Numbered from the stretch's first letter, positions 9,420-18,615 are shown. The stretch is DNA of 64,000 nt from Flexifilum sp963727545 (GCA_963727545.1 CAVSGS010000012.1:372001-436000); one strand, 5' to 3'. Numbers and translations are program-made. Notes: generated by a model from the sequence alone, not told the origin.

Positions 9420-9867
9420 TCATTCCACCGCGTCGTTGGGTTCAACCCGATACGAGCGGCAGCCAAACGCCGCAAGCTCGACGGTCTGGTGATCGCCTTC
9501 GTGCAAACCGTCGGGATGGCTACTCAGCAGTACGACCAGTGTGTGTTGGTCGTCGGTGAGTTCGACCTTCGCCTTCACCCTTTTTGTCCGCGAAGTTGTG
9601 CAGTGCCGCGAACTCGCCGCTCTCCCAGCAGAAACGATGCGCGAAGACGCGCTCGTCGCCTACATCGAGGATTTCACAGTCGCCGTAGCCGATTTCAGGA
9701 TACTGATTGCGATTGTGGATTGCGCTTTCCAGCCACGACAGCAGCGAGTCCTCATCGTGGCGCTGGAGCGCGACATTGACTTTGTGGTAGCTGAATTCGC
9801 CCTCGCTGATCACAGGACGGACGAGCGCGTCGGGCTTCGCTACCAAAAAGCCGCCGCCAAGTCTCAT
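9420..9867 (-). pseudogene. C-terminal remnant of a GH13 alpha-amylase/trehalose-synthase-like enzyme
   Basis: The minus strand encodes the last barrel part and C-terminal beta domain of a GH13 enzyme: GGFLVAKPDALVRPVI, the helix with SLLSWLESAI, YPEIGYGDCEIL, ERVFAHRF, AALHNF. The frame breaks near 9590 and continues as KVELTDDQHTLVVLLSSHP to a TGA at 9420. This pattern is well known at the end of trehalose synthases and related amylases. The catalytic barrel (about 400 residues) is absent, and a TGA lies seven codons before the first Met. It is a truncated, frameshifted relic. Confidence 0.75.
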
Positions 9868-10052
9868 GAAGAGTTGCTCTCAGGAGGTTCTTAGTTTTGG
9901 GGCATCATTCGGCGCTATACTTAATTGATATAACGATTGGTATAACAAATCTAGCCTGATTTCCAAAACAGGGCGGACTGATCGCAGTGCCACACCGGTA
10001 TCGGGCACGCATAACAGGAGGCGGAAACAAAACACGAAAGGAGTCATTCACG

Positions 10053-10514
10053 ATGAAAGCCAAGTTGCTGAATAAAGATCGCGGTGAGAAAACCTACGCC
10101 CTGATCTTCGACGCGGGCGATGAAGTGATGAGCACACTGACTGAATTTGCCAGAGCGAATAAGCTGCTTGCCAGCCACTTCACGGCGATCGGCGCGTTCC
10201 AGCGCGTGACCTTCCGCTATTTCGACCGCGAAACCAGCGAGTACCAGAAGATTCCGCTCAATGAGCAGGTCGAAGTCTTGATGTTCGCGGGCGACATTAG
10301 CGACGACGACGGCAAGCCGAAAGTCCACGCGCACGTCGTCGTCGGCAAGCGCGATGGCACAGCGCATGGGGGTGACGTGGGCGAAGCGTACGTTTATCCC
10401 ACTTTGGAACTGATCCTCGAACAGACGCCGGATTATCTGCGCCGCAAATACGATCCTGAAACCGGCTTGAGCTTGATCGACCTTGACCAAGAAGAAGTGA
10501 GCAGAAGCGTATGA
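10053..10514 (+). CDS. PPC/DUF296 domain protein
   Basis: A 153-residue single-domain protein of the plants-and-prokaryotes-conserved (PPC, DUF296) family, which forms trimers and in plants is joined to AT-hook motifs. Diagnostic parts are FDAGDEVMSTLTEFA near the start, HFTAIGAFQRVTFRYFD, and KVHAHVVVGKRDGTAHGGDV with the conserved histidines. The prokaryotic stand-alone forms have no firmly known function. The ATG at 10053 follows AAAGGAG at a good distance; an in-frame ATG at 9987 has no such site. Its stop overlaps the start of a short-chain dehydrogenase remnant (ATGA), so the two were once an operon. Upstream, TATACT/TATAAC-like sequences near 9915-9945 may be a promoter. Confidence 0.9.
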   Translation: MKAKLLNKDRGEKTYALIFDAGDEVMSTLTEFARANKLLASHFTAIGAFQRVTFRYFDRETSEYQKIPLNEQVEVLMFAGDISDDDGKPKVHAHVVVGKRDGTAHGGDVGEAYVYPTLELILEQTPDYLRRKYDPETGLSLIDLDQEEVSRSV

Positions 10515-10730
10515 GCGCACATCACACGGGACGGGTTGTCGTCCTCACGGGCGCGTCAGCCGGAATCGGGCGGGCGACCGCCCGTGAATTCACCAAGAGC
10601 GGCGCGCATATCGACTTGGTCGCCCGCAACTAGGAACGCCTCGAAACCCCCAAGCGCGAAGTCGAGGAACGAGGTGGAGAAGCGCTTGTGCTGCCAACCG
10701 ACGTCCCCGACGCGGACGCGCATCCGCTGA
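10511..10730 (+). pseudogene. N-terminal remnant of a short-chain dehydrogenase/reductase
   Basis: From the ATG at 10511 the frame reads VVVLTGASAGIGRATAREF, with the Rossmann TGxxxGIG motif, then HIDLVARN and an in-frame TAG at 10631. After it the same frame continues ERLETPKREVEERGGEAL and VLPTDVPDADAH, as in intact SDRs. Homology stops near 10730, before the Ser-Tyr-Lys catalytic part. It is a truncated copy with a nonsense codon. Confidence 0.75.
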
Positions 10731-10841
10731 GCATCAGTTCCCTATCTTCGGCAGGCGGAGGGGGTGAGGCGTGTCGTGAGCTAAAACGCTCGCCATCAGG
10801 GGGCAAAGATGTTGATTTGCCTGACTCCCCTAGCCTGAATC

Positions 10842-10875
10842 AAAAAGGTACTGTCCTTGAGAACGGTACCTTTTT
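10842..10875 (-). terminator. Terminator downstream of tRNA-Glu
   Basis: Arms AAAAAGGTAC and GTACCTTTTT enclose a short loop. On the minus strand the hairpin ends in TTTTT and follows the tRNA-Glu 3' end by one base or two. The A/T flanks make it usable in both directions. Confidence 0.75.
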
Positions 10876-10876
10876 G

Positions 10877-10949
10877 TGCCCCATAGGGGTTTCGAACCCC
10901 TGTTTTGGCCTTGAGAGGGCCACGTCCTAGGCCACTAGACGAATGGGGC
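10877..10949 (-). tRNA. tRNA-Glu (CTC)
   Basis: The minus strand folds as a tRNA: acceptor GCCCCAT/ATGGGGC, D arm GTCTAGTGGCCTAGGAC, anticodon arm TGGCC-CTCTCAA-GGCCA with anticodon CTC, T arm CAGGGGTTCGAAACCCCT. No encoded CCA. A glycosyltransferase gene begins its minus-strand 3' end 34 bases away. Confidence 0.95.
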
Positions 10950-10982
10950 GCAGAACACTCCGTCATCTTAGCAAGACGCCCG

Positions 10983-12014
10983 TCATTGGTCAAGACGGAC
11001 TTGGCGCGAATCGGGAATGCGTTGGTGCAATAATCCCCACCAAAACCCTGCCCCCCACGTCAGATGCAACACAAAGTAGACAAGCGGGAGTCGCCAAGCC
11101 AACCAGCGATCGCCGCCACCATTGCTCAAAGCGGCTGTCGCCAGCAGGATTAAGTAAGCGAGTATGCCAACCGACATATACCAATACTGGGTAAGGTGAA
11201 ACGCAAAAAGCGTAGCAATTGCAAGTAGGTATAGGCAAAATAGCGGAGCGGCAAGCTGACGCCAGCGGGTTGATGCGGGATGCAAACGCAAGGTGACCGA
11301 TTTCCAATAACCGTAACGAAAATGGCGGCGAGCGAGATCTCCGAGTGTTGTAGCACAATAATATTCCGAGGCGATAAGCTGCGAGAGATAGATTTTCCCT
11401 CCGCGCTGGCGAATACGGTAGTTAAGTTCGTAATCCTCGTTAGCGACCAGTCGCTCGTCAAACATGCCGATCGCTTCAAGCGTGGATCGCCGCCACGCGC
11501 CCATGTAGACCGTATCAACGTAGCCCGAAGCTTGACTGATTCGAAAGGCGGTTGGGATCGCGAGCCGTGATGAACCTGCCTGCGCGATTGCGCGCCCCAT
11601 CGGCGTTATACCATGTGGGCACAGACGTCCGCCGACTACCTGTGCCTTCGTAGTTTGAAGTGTTTCAACACAACGGCGAACATAATCGCGAGCGATGATC
11701 GTATGTCCGTCAACTCGAACGATGATGTCGCCGGTTGCCGCCTCGATCGCACGATTCAAACCTGCTGCTTGGATCTTGCTGGTATTTGGGACAATTCGCA
11801 AACGCGATGCAGCTGGCATTCGCTGAATCAGGCGGATAGTCTGGTCATCGCTCATGCCGTCGGCAATCACGATTTCCAGTTTGTCAGCGGGATAGTCTTG
11901 TTGTAGTACTGCACCGAGGCTGCGCTCGATGAAATGCGCTTCATTACGTATGGGCATCACTACCGTTACGTTTGGCTCTGAGTATTTACGCCCACTAGAG
12001 TCCACTTGAATCAA
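10983..12014 (-). CDS. Family 2 glycosyltransferase with C-terminal membrane segments
   Basis: A 343-residue GT2 (GT-A fold) enzyme. It begins VTVVMPIRNEAHFIERSLGA, has the nucleotide-sugar/metal residues in VRVDGHT (about 97-103), and a later ED in VANEDYELNYRIRQRGG, typical of the acceptor-side catalytic region. Residues from about 255 form two or three hydrophobic helices (LFCLYLLAIATLFAF and following), so the enzyme works at the inner face of the membrane on a lipid-linked or nascent glycan, as with ExoA-like enzymes. The apparent start is TTG at 12014 with GAGG upstream; a GTG at 12005 is possible. It is divergent from the amidotransferase gene. Confidence 0.85.
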   Translation of the reverse strand: MIQVDSSGRKYSEPNVTVVMPIRNEAHFIERSLGAVLQQDYPADKLEIVIADGMSDDQTIRLIQRMPAASRLRIVPNTSKIQAAGLNRAIEAATGDIIVRVDGHTIIARDYVRRCVETLQTTKAQVVGGRLCPHGITPMGRAIAQAGSSRLAIPTAFRISQASGYVDTVYMGAWRRSTLEAIGMFDERLVANEDYELNYRIRQRGGKIYLSQLIASEYYCATTLGDLARRHFRYGYWKSVTLRLHPASTRWRQLAAPLFCLYLLAIATLFAFHLTQYWYMSVGILAYLILLATAALSNGGGDRWLAWRLPLVYFVLHLTWGAGFWWGLLHQRIPDSRQVRLDQ

Positions 12015-12074
12015 TGCTTAGCTGCCTCGTGTTAACATACAGTGAAGTGGCGAACTTTGACGGCTGCAACTGCG

Positions 12075-13931
12075 ATGTGCGGATTATGTGGTATTTGGTA
12101 TTTCGATTCGAACCAAAAGCTAGATGAGCTGATTCTTCGTCAAATGACGGCGACGCTGGCTCATCGTGGACCAGACGGCGAGGCTTATTATATCAACCAT
12201 GCGGACGCCATTGGTTTGGGTTTTCGTCGCCTGAGTATAATCGACCCGCACGGGAGTTCCCAGCCGCTGTTTAGTGAGGATCGAACTAAAGTCATTGTCG
12301 CTAATGGCGAGATCTACAATTTCCGCGAGCTGCGGAAAGCGCTCTCTCTTCAGCATCAGTTTCAAACTCGTGGCGACATCGAAACGATCCTGCACCTCTA
12401 TGAAGAACTGGCTGAGCGCTGTGTTCAGCGATTGCGAGGAATGTTCGCTTTTGCGCTGTGGGATCACCCCCGGCAGCAACTGACTTTCGCAGTCGATCAC
12501 TTTGGGCAGAAGCCCCTTTACTATGCGCTTGATGACGAAAAAGTGGTTTTTGCCTCGGAGTTGAAGGCGGTGTTGTGTCAAACCGACGTCTCACGCGAGC
12601 TGGATCCAGAGGCATTGGACGAATATTTGTCTTGTGGCTACATCACCGCGCCGCGTTCCATCTTTCGCTCGATACGTAAGCTGCCACCGGGATGCACGCT
12701 AAGGATCGATCGCGCCGGCACAGCCAAGCTGAGCCGCTACTGGCAGCCGATCTTCCCACATCCCGATCAATATCATCAGGCGTCATTCGATGAGCTCGCC
12801 TCAGATTTACGCGAGCATCTCCTAACGGCTGTTCGCCGCCATGCCGTCAGCGATGTCCCGCTGGGCGCGTTCTTGAGCGGTGGCGTTGACAGCAGCACCA
12901 TCGTTGCGCTGCTTCAGCAAATGGATACAGGTAGATCGCTGAGAACTTTCAGTGCTGCTTTTATTGAGCAAACCTTCGATGAAAGTCCATTTGCGCAGCG
13001 CGTTGCCGACCACTTTCACACAAATCACGAAGTTGTTCGCGTATTCCCATCGACTGCGCGTGACAGCCTCCCTGCCTTGATCCGGCAGTTTGACGAACCC
13101 TTTGCCGATTCTTCAATGATCCCGACGCTGTTGGTTGCTCAGCAAGCGCGCAAGTCGGTCAAAGTAGTACTTGGCGGCGATGGTGGCGACGAAGTGTTCG
13201 CCGGATACTTCCAACATTTGTATGGTTATCGCCAAGCCCTGCTTGAGTCGCTGATTCCGATCAGGTTGCACTCGTCAGCGGCACGAACTGCTCGGCTGCT
13301 TCCCCAAATGGCAAAGGTCAAACCCTATCTTGCTGCGCTTGGTCAACCTTATGGTCATTGGACCGCCTCGGTGGGATTTTTCACGCCAGCGCAGCGACGG
13401 CAGCTTTATGCCCGCGACTTTGACATCAACGAGTTGAGAGCTGCTCGTGACGAGCGTGATGCGCAAGCAGCTCGATATGATGGTCTGTCGCAATTGCAAT
13501 ACAGTGACTTGACGAACTACCTACCCGGCGACATTCTCACTAAGGTAGATCGGGCGTCAATGCTCGCCTCACTTGAGGTGCGGTCGCCGCTGCTTGATCT
13601 TGATTTGTTCGAGTTCATGGCGCGCGTACCTCCGGCATATCGAGTTGGACTCCGATCGGGCAAGCGCTTGTTGAGGCGGGCTGTCGAGCCACTGCTGCCG
13701 ACGATAACCCTGCGACGAGCGAAGCAGGGCTTCAGCATTCCGCAAGCAGAGTGGCTGCGGTCGATCTTTGCGCCCCAAGTTTGGGCACTATTGGATCACT
13801 CACAAGCGGGGTTGTTCAACCAGAGATACGTGCGCAGTCTTATTCGCGAGCATATGGAAGGCGTCGCCGATCACAAGGATCGGTTGTGGGCGCTGGTTTG
13901 TTTCGATCTTTGGGCACAGGAATATCTATGA
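12075..13931 (+). CDS. asnB: Asparagine synthase-like glutamine amidotransferase
   Basis: A 618-residue class II amidotransferase: an N-terminal Ntn glutaminase domain with Cys2 as nucleophile (MCGLCGIWYF, LAHRGPDGEA, NGEIYNFREL) and a C-terminal synthetase domain with the ATP-pyrophosphatase loop LSGGVDSST and the LGGDGGDEVFAGY motif. The start is fixed at 12075 because the catalytic Cys must follow Met; the earlier in-frame ATG at 12042 would bury it. Either it makes asparagine or, as common in exopolysaccharide and exosortase-linked clusters, it amidates a sugar carboxylate. The setting between glycosyltransferases favours the second. Its stop overlaps the next start (ATGA). Confidence 0.92.
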   Translation: MCGLCGIWYFDSNQKLDELILRQMTATLAHRGPDGEAYYINHADAIGLGFRRLSIIDPHGSSQPLFSEDRTKVIVANGEIYNFRELRKALSLQHQFQTRGDIETILHLYEELAERCVQRLRGMFAFALWDHPRQQLTFAVDHFGQKPLYYALDDEKVVFASELKAVLCQTDVSRELDPEALDEYLSCGYITAPRSIFRSIRKLPPGCTLRIDRAGTAKLSRYWQPIFPHPDQYHQASFDELASDLREHLLTAVRRHAVSDVPLGAFLSGGVDSSTIVALLQQMDTGRSLRTFSAAFIEQTFDESPFAQRVADHFHTNHEVVRVFPSTARDSLPALIRQFDEPFADSSMIPTLLVAQQARKSVKVVLGGDGGDEVFAGYFQHLYGYRQALLESLIPIRLHSSAARTARLLPQMAKVKPYLAALGQPYGHWTASVGFFTPAQRRQLYARDFDINELRAARDERDAQAARYDGLSQLQYSDLTNYLPGDILTKVDRASMLASLEVRSPLLDLDLFEFMARVPPAYRVGLRSGKRLLRRAVEPLLPTITLRRAKQGFSIPQAEWLRSIFAPQVWALLDHSQAGLFNQRYVRSLIREHMEGVADHKDRLWALVCFDLWAQEYL

Positions 13932-15106
13932 GCCGGGCGATCTGGCAGGTCGATCCGGCTCATTTGACGCCTTATTATGATGATGCGCTTTGCCGTGCCG
14001 TTGCTGCGGCTGGTAGTGAGGTTCGTTTATTTACCTCACCGTACTTGTACGATCGCGCCCTGCCCTTCCCCACCGGCTACACCAGCGAGCAGGTTTACTT
14101 TCCGCGATTGGATTCAGCGCGGCTGCTCAATTCTCCGCGCTGGCGTCGGGGGTTGCGGGCAATCAGCTATCCGCTGGGACATCGAGCTTTCTTGCGCCGC
14201 GTGCGTGCTGAGCGCCCTGATGTAGTTCACTTTCAATGGCTGCACCTGCCCCGCTTCGATCGTTGGCTGATCGCGCAGATCAAGCAGCTTGGTATCCCGC
14301 TGGTGTTCACCGCCCATGACATCGATAACTTATTTGATTATCGACGTCCGGCGGATTATGCCCGTCTCTATGCTCAAATGGATCGGATCGTCGTGCATAC
14401 TCAGGCGAACCGCCAAACCATTATCGCGCGCTACCCTGCCCTCGCTGACAAAGTCGCTGTCGTTCCGCACATTGCCATTGATTTTCCGATCCCCTCTGGG
14501 GCGACCCGCGAGCAAGCTCGACGCCTGCTTCGCATCCCGGATCATGCTCTGGTCGGTCTCTTGGCGGGAACGATTCGTCCGTACAAGGGTATCGAGGTTC
14601 TCGTCGAAGCTTGCTTGCTGGCGCAGCGTGATCGCCGCGATCTTTGGATTGTGATCGCTGGGCGCTGCGTTGATCGGACTGTGCTGGCACAATTGCGGCA
14701 ACTGTGCCAACGCTCGGTCGTACAGACAGAATACATTCCGACTGCGCAGATGTGGCAGTATCACCTTGCGGCGGATTTCGCTATTTTCCCGTATCGGCAA
14801 GTTTCGCAGAGTGGCGCTTTAATTACCGCGATGGGGTTCGGCTTGCCGGTCATCGCCTCCGACATTGGTGGACTTCGGGAAACGGTCACTGGGAATGGCT
14901 GGCTCGTACCGGCGGGAGATGTCCGCGCGCTTGCTGACACGCTGAAGTTCGTTTGTCAGCATTCAGCCGAACTTCCGCAAATGGGTGAACGATCGCGCGC
15001 GTTGATTCGTGATCGGCATAGTCGGTCAATCGTCGCCTCACGAATCGCTTCGATTTACGAGGAGGTCAACTCCTGCAGCGTATCCTCTACTGCACCGACA
15101 GCTTGA
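13928..15106 (+). CDS. Family 4 glycosyltransferase
   Basis: A GT-B enzyme of 392 residues starting at the ATGA overlap with the amidotransferase gene. The N-terminal domain includes VVHFQWLHLPRFDRWL and VFTAHDIDNL, and the C-terminal domain has GLLAGTIRPYKGIEVLVEA and SQSGALITAMGFGLPVIASD, i.e. the nucleotide-sugar binding region of GT4. The usual EGxxxxxxE motif is replaced by SGALITAMGFG, a variant seen in some GT4 members with Gln/Ser in place of the first Glu. It probably adds one sugar in the local glycan pathway; donor and acceptor are unknown. Confidence 0.85.
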   Translation: MSRAIWQVDPAHLTPYYDDALCRAVAAAGSEVRLFTSPYLYDRALPFPTGYTSEQVYFPRLDSARLLNSPRWRRGLRAISYPLGHRAFLRRVRAERPDVVHFQWLHLPRFDRWLIAQIKQLGIPLVFTAHDIDNLFDYRRPADYARLYAQMDRIVVHTQANRQTIIARYPALADKVAVVPHIAIDFPIPSGATREQARRLLRIPDHALVGLLAGTIRPYKGIEVLVEACLLAQRDRRDLWIVIAGRCVDRTVLAQLRQLCQRSVVQTEYIPTAQMWQYHLAADFAIFPYRQVSQSGALITAMGFGLPVIASDIGGLRETVTGNGWLVPAGDVRALADTLKFVCQHSAELPQMGERSRALIRDRHSRSIVASRIASIYEEVNSCSVSSTAPTA

Positions 15107-16179
15107 TGGCGGGCGGAACGGAACGACAGTTGGTCGAACTCCTGTCGCAGCTCGATCGGCGGGCATTCGATCCACATGTCGTCTGCCTGTATGGAGAACG
15201 AGCCGGACGCAGCTTACACTTTTTGCCGGCGCTTCAAGCGCTTGAAGTTCCCGTGACTGTGCTCGATCTAAGCTGGTCAGGAATTGACAAGCTGCGAGGT
15301 ACCGCCCGCCTCGCTCGATTGATCCGGAACATCCAGCCTGATGTCATCCATGCGCTGAATTATCATAGCAATGGGCTGGCACGGCTGGCATGTCTGATTT
15401 TGCGGTCGCGTGTGCCCCTCATAACGTCGATGTACGTCGATTACACCCGCAAACAGTTGATTTATGAGCGCCTGTCTGGTTGGCGGGATGCGCTCTGCGT
15501 GTGCAATACCCTCCAGATTCAAGCTCAACTTCGCTCAGCTTTGCCGAACCGCCCGACCGAACTGATCTATAACGGGATCGATCAGGTGCGTTTTTCACCG
15601 CTTAATCGCTCCTTCGAGGGATCGTCGGTTGTTCTCGTCGGACGCATTGCTCGCCAGAAAGCGGCACATGTCTTCGTCGAGGCGATCGGTCTGCTGAAGC
15701 AGCGCGGCGATCTTCCTGCGAACTTTCAAGCGACGATTGTTGGCGAGTGCAGCGAACTGAGTGCTCAGCAGTTGGTTGACCAAATGGTGCAGCGCTATCA
15801 GCTTGGTGATCGCGTCTGTCAACTTTCCGCAATTGATCACGTCGAGGACTATTTTCGTACTTCTGTTGTCAGTGTTTTGCCCTCACTGTGGGAAGGTTTG
15901 CCCAACGCGATTCTTAAATCATTGGCTTGTGGCTGTCCGGTGATTGTATCCGAGTCGGCTAACCAAGCGGGTGTTGTTCAGCATGGCATTACCGGCTGGG
16001 TCGTACCGGATAATAACGCTGAAGCTTTAGCTGTGGCATTACAAGAGGCGCTTAACCTTCCGATCGAGGTGCGAGAGCAAATGTCGCTTGTTTGTCGAGC
16101 ATCAGTTTCGAGTTTCATGGTCACGGCGATGGCGCAGAAATATGAGCAGATTTATCAATCGCTGAGTAGGTGTTCGTAG
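15073..16179 (+). CDS. Family 4 glycosyltransferase, probable CTG start
   Basis: A GT4 enzyme. The frame before the first ATG (15106) still reads like the family N-terminus (RILYCTDSLMAGGTERQL; its minus-strand neighbour starts AKILHFIDTLGAGGTERQL), so translation must begin earlier. The only suitable site is CTG at 15073, placed six bases after a perfect AGGAGGT (15060-15066); no ATG, GTG or TTG in frame lies there. From CTG the protein is 368 residues. The C-terminal domain has LVGRIARQKAAHVFVEA and PSLWEGLPNAILKSLACGCPV, with the two glutamate-region residues of GT4 (EGLPNAILKS). It overlaps the previous gene by 34 bases and the opposite-strand next gene by 25. Confidence 0.82.
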   Translation: MQRILYCTDSLMAGGTERQLVELLSQLDRRAFDPHVVCLYGERAGRSLHFLPALQALEVPVTVLDLSWSGIDKLRGTARLARLIRNIQPDVIHALNYHSNGLARLACLILRSRVPLITSMYVDYTRKQLIYERLSGWRDALCVCNTLQIQAQLRSALPNRPTELIYNGIDQVRFSPLNRSFEGSSVVLVGRIARQKAAHVFVEAIGLLKQRGDLPANFQATIVGECSELSAQQLVDQMVQRYQLGDRVCQLSAIDHVEDYFRTSVVSVLPSLWEGLPNAILKSLACGCPVIVSESANQAGVVQHGITGWVVPDNNAEALAVALQEALNLPIEVREQMSLVCRASVSSFMVTAMAQKYEQIYQSLSRCS

Positions 16180-17250
16180 ATGTCTTCGTAGGCGTTGATC
16201 ATTCGGCTAATTGGGTATTTTTCTGCTTCGTGTCGAGCTTGTTCTCCCATTTGTTGAAGCTTAGCTGGTGAGGTTTTTATGACTTGCTCTAGTAATCTGG
16301 CTAAACTTTGACTATCTCCGGTTGGAAACAACCAACCGTTTATACCTTCTGTGATGAAACCGGCTTGATTAGCTGCGACTGATGCGATTACGGGTCTGCC
16401 CGCCGCGAAGGACTCCAAGATGACGTTGGGGGCACCTTCGGATCGCGATGGCAAGATAATTGCGTGTGCGTTGATGTAGTGCTTGCCGAGGTCATTAACC
16501 GGCGGAAGCTGTTGGATGATATCGTTAAGCTTGAGGTTCTTAATGCTTTGTTCTAGTTTACGTTGAGTTTCTCGTGAAGTGACCTCCCCTATTAGGGTGA
16601 TCTTTAGAATGTTTCTAACGTTGAGCGGAAGTTGCGCAATAGCGTTGATAAGTGTTTCGTGATCCTTGCGTGGGTCGATGCGAGCGGGCATGAGCAGGTT
16701 GAAGTGACTGTCGGTTGGTGTTAAGAGGCAGTTTGGGTTGTACTTGTCTAGATCGATTGCGTTAGGGATGGTCGCGTGGCGGCGTTTGTTTTTGGGTGGT
16801 TTTAGTGGATCTTGGATTTGGTAATTGACTATGCGAAAATCACTCAATTGACAAAGTACTTTCTCTGAGCGGCGTGCATGAGGTGTAAGTACTTCTCGCG
16901 TCGAAGTAATGAGCTTGTGGCTAGGACACACTGGTTTTGCCGTCCCAGCGATTAAGTTGGGATAATGCAGCCAGCTATGAACAATCTGGGGGTGTAAGCT
17001 TGCCATCAAGCGAACGTAGCGTCGCAGCGCCTGAGCACGGTTCCGCAGGGTCAAATCGCCGTGATGCAGACTGAATAGTGGAATGCCGAGCGCTCGGAGG
17101 GTCGCTTCGTAATGCCGAAAGGAGTCGTAAGTGGTCACTACGCACGAGTTCATACCGCGCGTGATCGAGATGCTCCAATAGGTAGACAAGCTGGCGTTCT
17201 GTTCCGCCCGCGCCAAGAGTGTCGATAAAATGTAGGATTTTAGCAGTCAT
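16155..17250 (-). CDS. Family 4 glycosyltransferase, frameshifted, low GC
   Basis: The N-terminus starts at 17250 (MTAKILHFIDTLGAGGTERQ) and runs to ARYEL; the remainder (CVVTTYDSFRHYEATLRALG onward) is in another frame, which fits one extra base near 17146. The repaired protein is about 364 residues. GT4 features are NAIDLDKY, LMPARIDPRKDHETLI and LPSRSEGAPNVILESFAAG with the E(x7)E pair. Its base composition is clearly more AT-rich than neighbours, with Lys/Asn/Ile codons ending in A/T, so it may have a different origin. It is convergent with the previous gene, overlapping it by 25 bases, and divergent from the next. Confidence 0.8.
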
Positions 17251-17309
17251 TGCTTGTTTACTAGATTTCCCCCACCCCGCCGGTACTGGAAGCTGATAGT
17301 AACCAAATT

Positions 17310-18421
17310 ATGGACGTTGTGCTGTTCGTCAAGATAATCGATCAAATTGGCGGGACGGAAATCGGGACGCAGCGATTAGCGCGCGCCCTAAGTTTGCGCG
17401 GGATTCGCGTTACGTTGTTGTCTACTCAGAGTCTGACTCGTTGGAAAAAACACTACGCGGGATAAATGACTATGCGAAGGATTTCCGTATCATTCGCCTA
17501 CCCGTCTGGCAGCGATCGCCCCAAATGTTTGCGCGGATGTTACGGCTACACTCGCACTGGATTTTCCCGACTTTACTGGGCAAAGCGGCAATCATTCACC
17601 TCCGCAGCTTAAGCACTGAGACCATCCAGCTAGCGCACATCGCGCGCGCTCACGGCATCAGAACTTTGTGTGTCCCCGGCGCGAGCGGCAGTAACGGTGA
17701 CGCAGCCCATTTGCCATCGTCTGCCGTTCGAGAACTCGGCGGGTTCGACTGGATCAGCACATTAACGCCCGCGATGCAAGCGGAGATCGTTGGGCTTGGC
17801 TTTCCAATGGACCATACATCAGTCATCCCGAATGGCATCGATCCAGTCGATTTCGCGCCGCCGGAACACCCGCGCAATCTTCCACGCGTCATTTTCGTCG
17901 GACAGTTTCGCCCGGAGAAGCGGATCGACATCTTGCTTCAGGCATGGCAGCAGGTACAGGAGCGTCACGCGGATGCAGTCCTGACGCTGGTCGGCGAGCA
18001 GAATCGCGCCAGCTATCAACAGCGAGCGGTACAACTGGGTATCTCCCCCACTTTCACGTCAATGATCGCACCGGCTCAAATCCCCGACCAACTCCGCCAG
18101 CACAGCATTTTCGTCATGCCGGGCACGTCCGAGGGGATGTCGAACGCCTTGCTGGAAGCGATGGCGATTGGTTTGGCACCGGTCGTCAGCGCCACTCCTG
18201 CCAACTGCGCGGTCGTTCAAGCGGGCGTGAACGGCTTAACCTACGCTGTCGATTCGCCTAGCGATCTTGCTGCTCAGTTGATTCGATTGTTGGAAGATGC
18301 AGCACTCAGGAAGCAGCTTGGCGCCGCCGCCCGCGCAACCGTTCTTCAGCACTACACACTGGATCGCGTCGCCACAGCCTACACCGATATCTATGCGAAA
18401 CTGCTCCGCATCACCGGGTAA
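17310..18421 (+). CDS. Family 4 glycosyltransferase, frameshifted near its N-terminus
   Basis: The ATG at 17310 gives DVVLFVKIIDQIGGTEIGTQ and LARALSLRGIRVTLLSTQS, then the frame hits TAA in GCGGGATAA. Adding one G near 17458 restores the main frame (INDYAKDFRIIRLPVW...). The repaired protein has about 370 residues. GT4 signatures are SVIPNGIDPVDF, FVGQFRPEKRIDILLQAWQ and MPGTSEGMSNALLEAMAIG with the two acidic positions. It is divergent from the AT-rich GT4 gene, with 59 bases between them, and is the last gene before tRNA-Arg. Confidence 0.82.
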
Positions 18422-18459
18422 GTTCAAGAGACCGCATTGAAATCATTGCAGGAGGAGAT

Positions 18460-18483
18460 GCGAAGCAAGAGCAATTGCTTCGC
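18460..18483. terminator. Hairpin between glycosyltransferase gene and tRNA-Arg
   Basis: Perfect nine-base arms GCGAAGCAA and TTGCTTCGC with loop GAGCAA. There is no T-run on either side, so it may stop or stabilise either the plus-strand glycosyltransferase transcript or the minus-strand tRNA transcript. Confidence 0.45.
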
Positions 18484-18506
18484 TAAGAAAGTTCGGAAAG
18501 AGTCAG

Positions 18507-18579
18507 CGCGCCCAGAGGGATTCGAACCCCCGACCGTTGGTTCCGAAGACCAATGCTCTATCCACTGAGCTATGGGCGC
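18507..18579 (-). tRNA. tRNA-Arg (TCG)
   Basis: Minus-strand cloverleaf: acceptor GCGCCCA/TGGGCGC, D arm GCTCAGTGGATAGAGC, anticodon arm TTGGT-CTTCGGA-ACCAA with anticodon TCG, T arm GGGGGTTCGAATCCCTC. No encoded CCA. It borders the glycan cluster on the right. Confidence 0.95.
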
Positions 18580-18615
18580 AAACCTAGCTTGATTGTAGCC
18601 AACTTTGCCCACCGG

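Noticed and set aside
10877..18579. Integrative element with tRNA att sites
   Set aside because: No integrase, no excisionase and no duplicated tRNA 3' end was found; only the bracketing tRNA genes support the idea, so it is kept as an island hypothesis.
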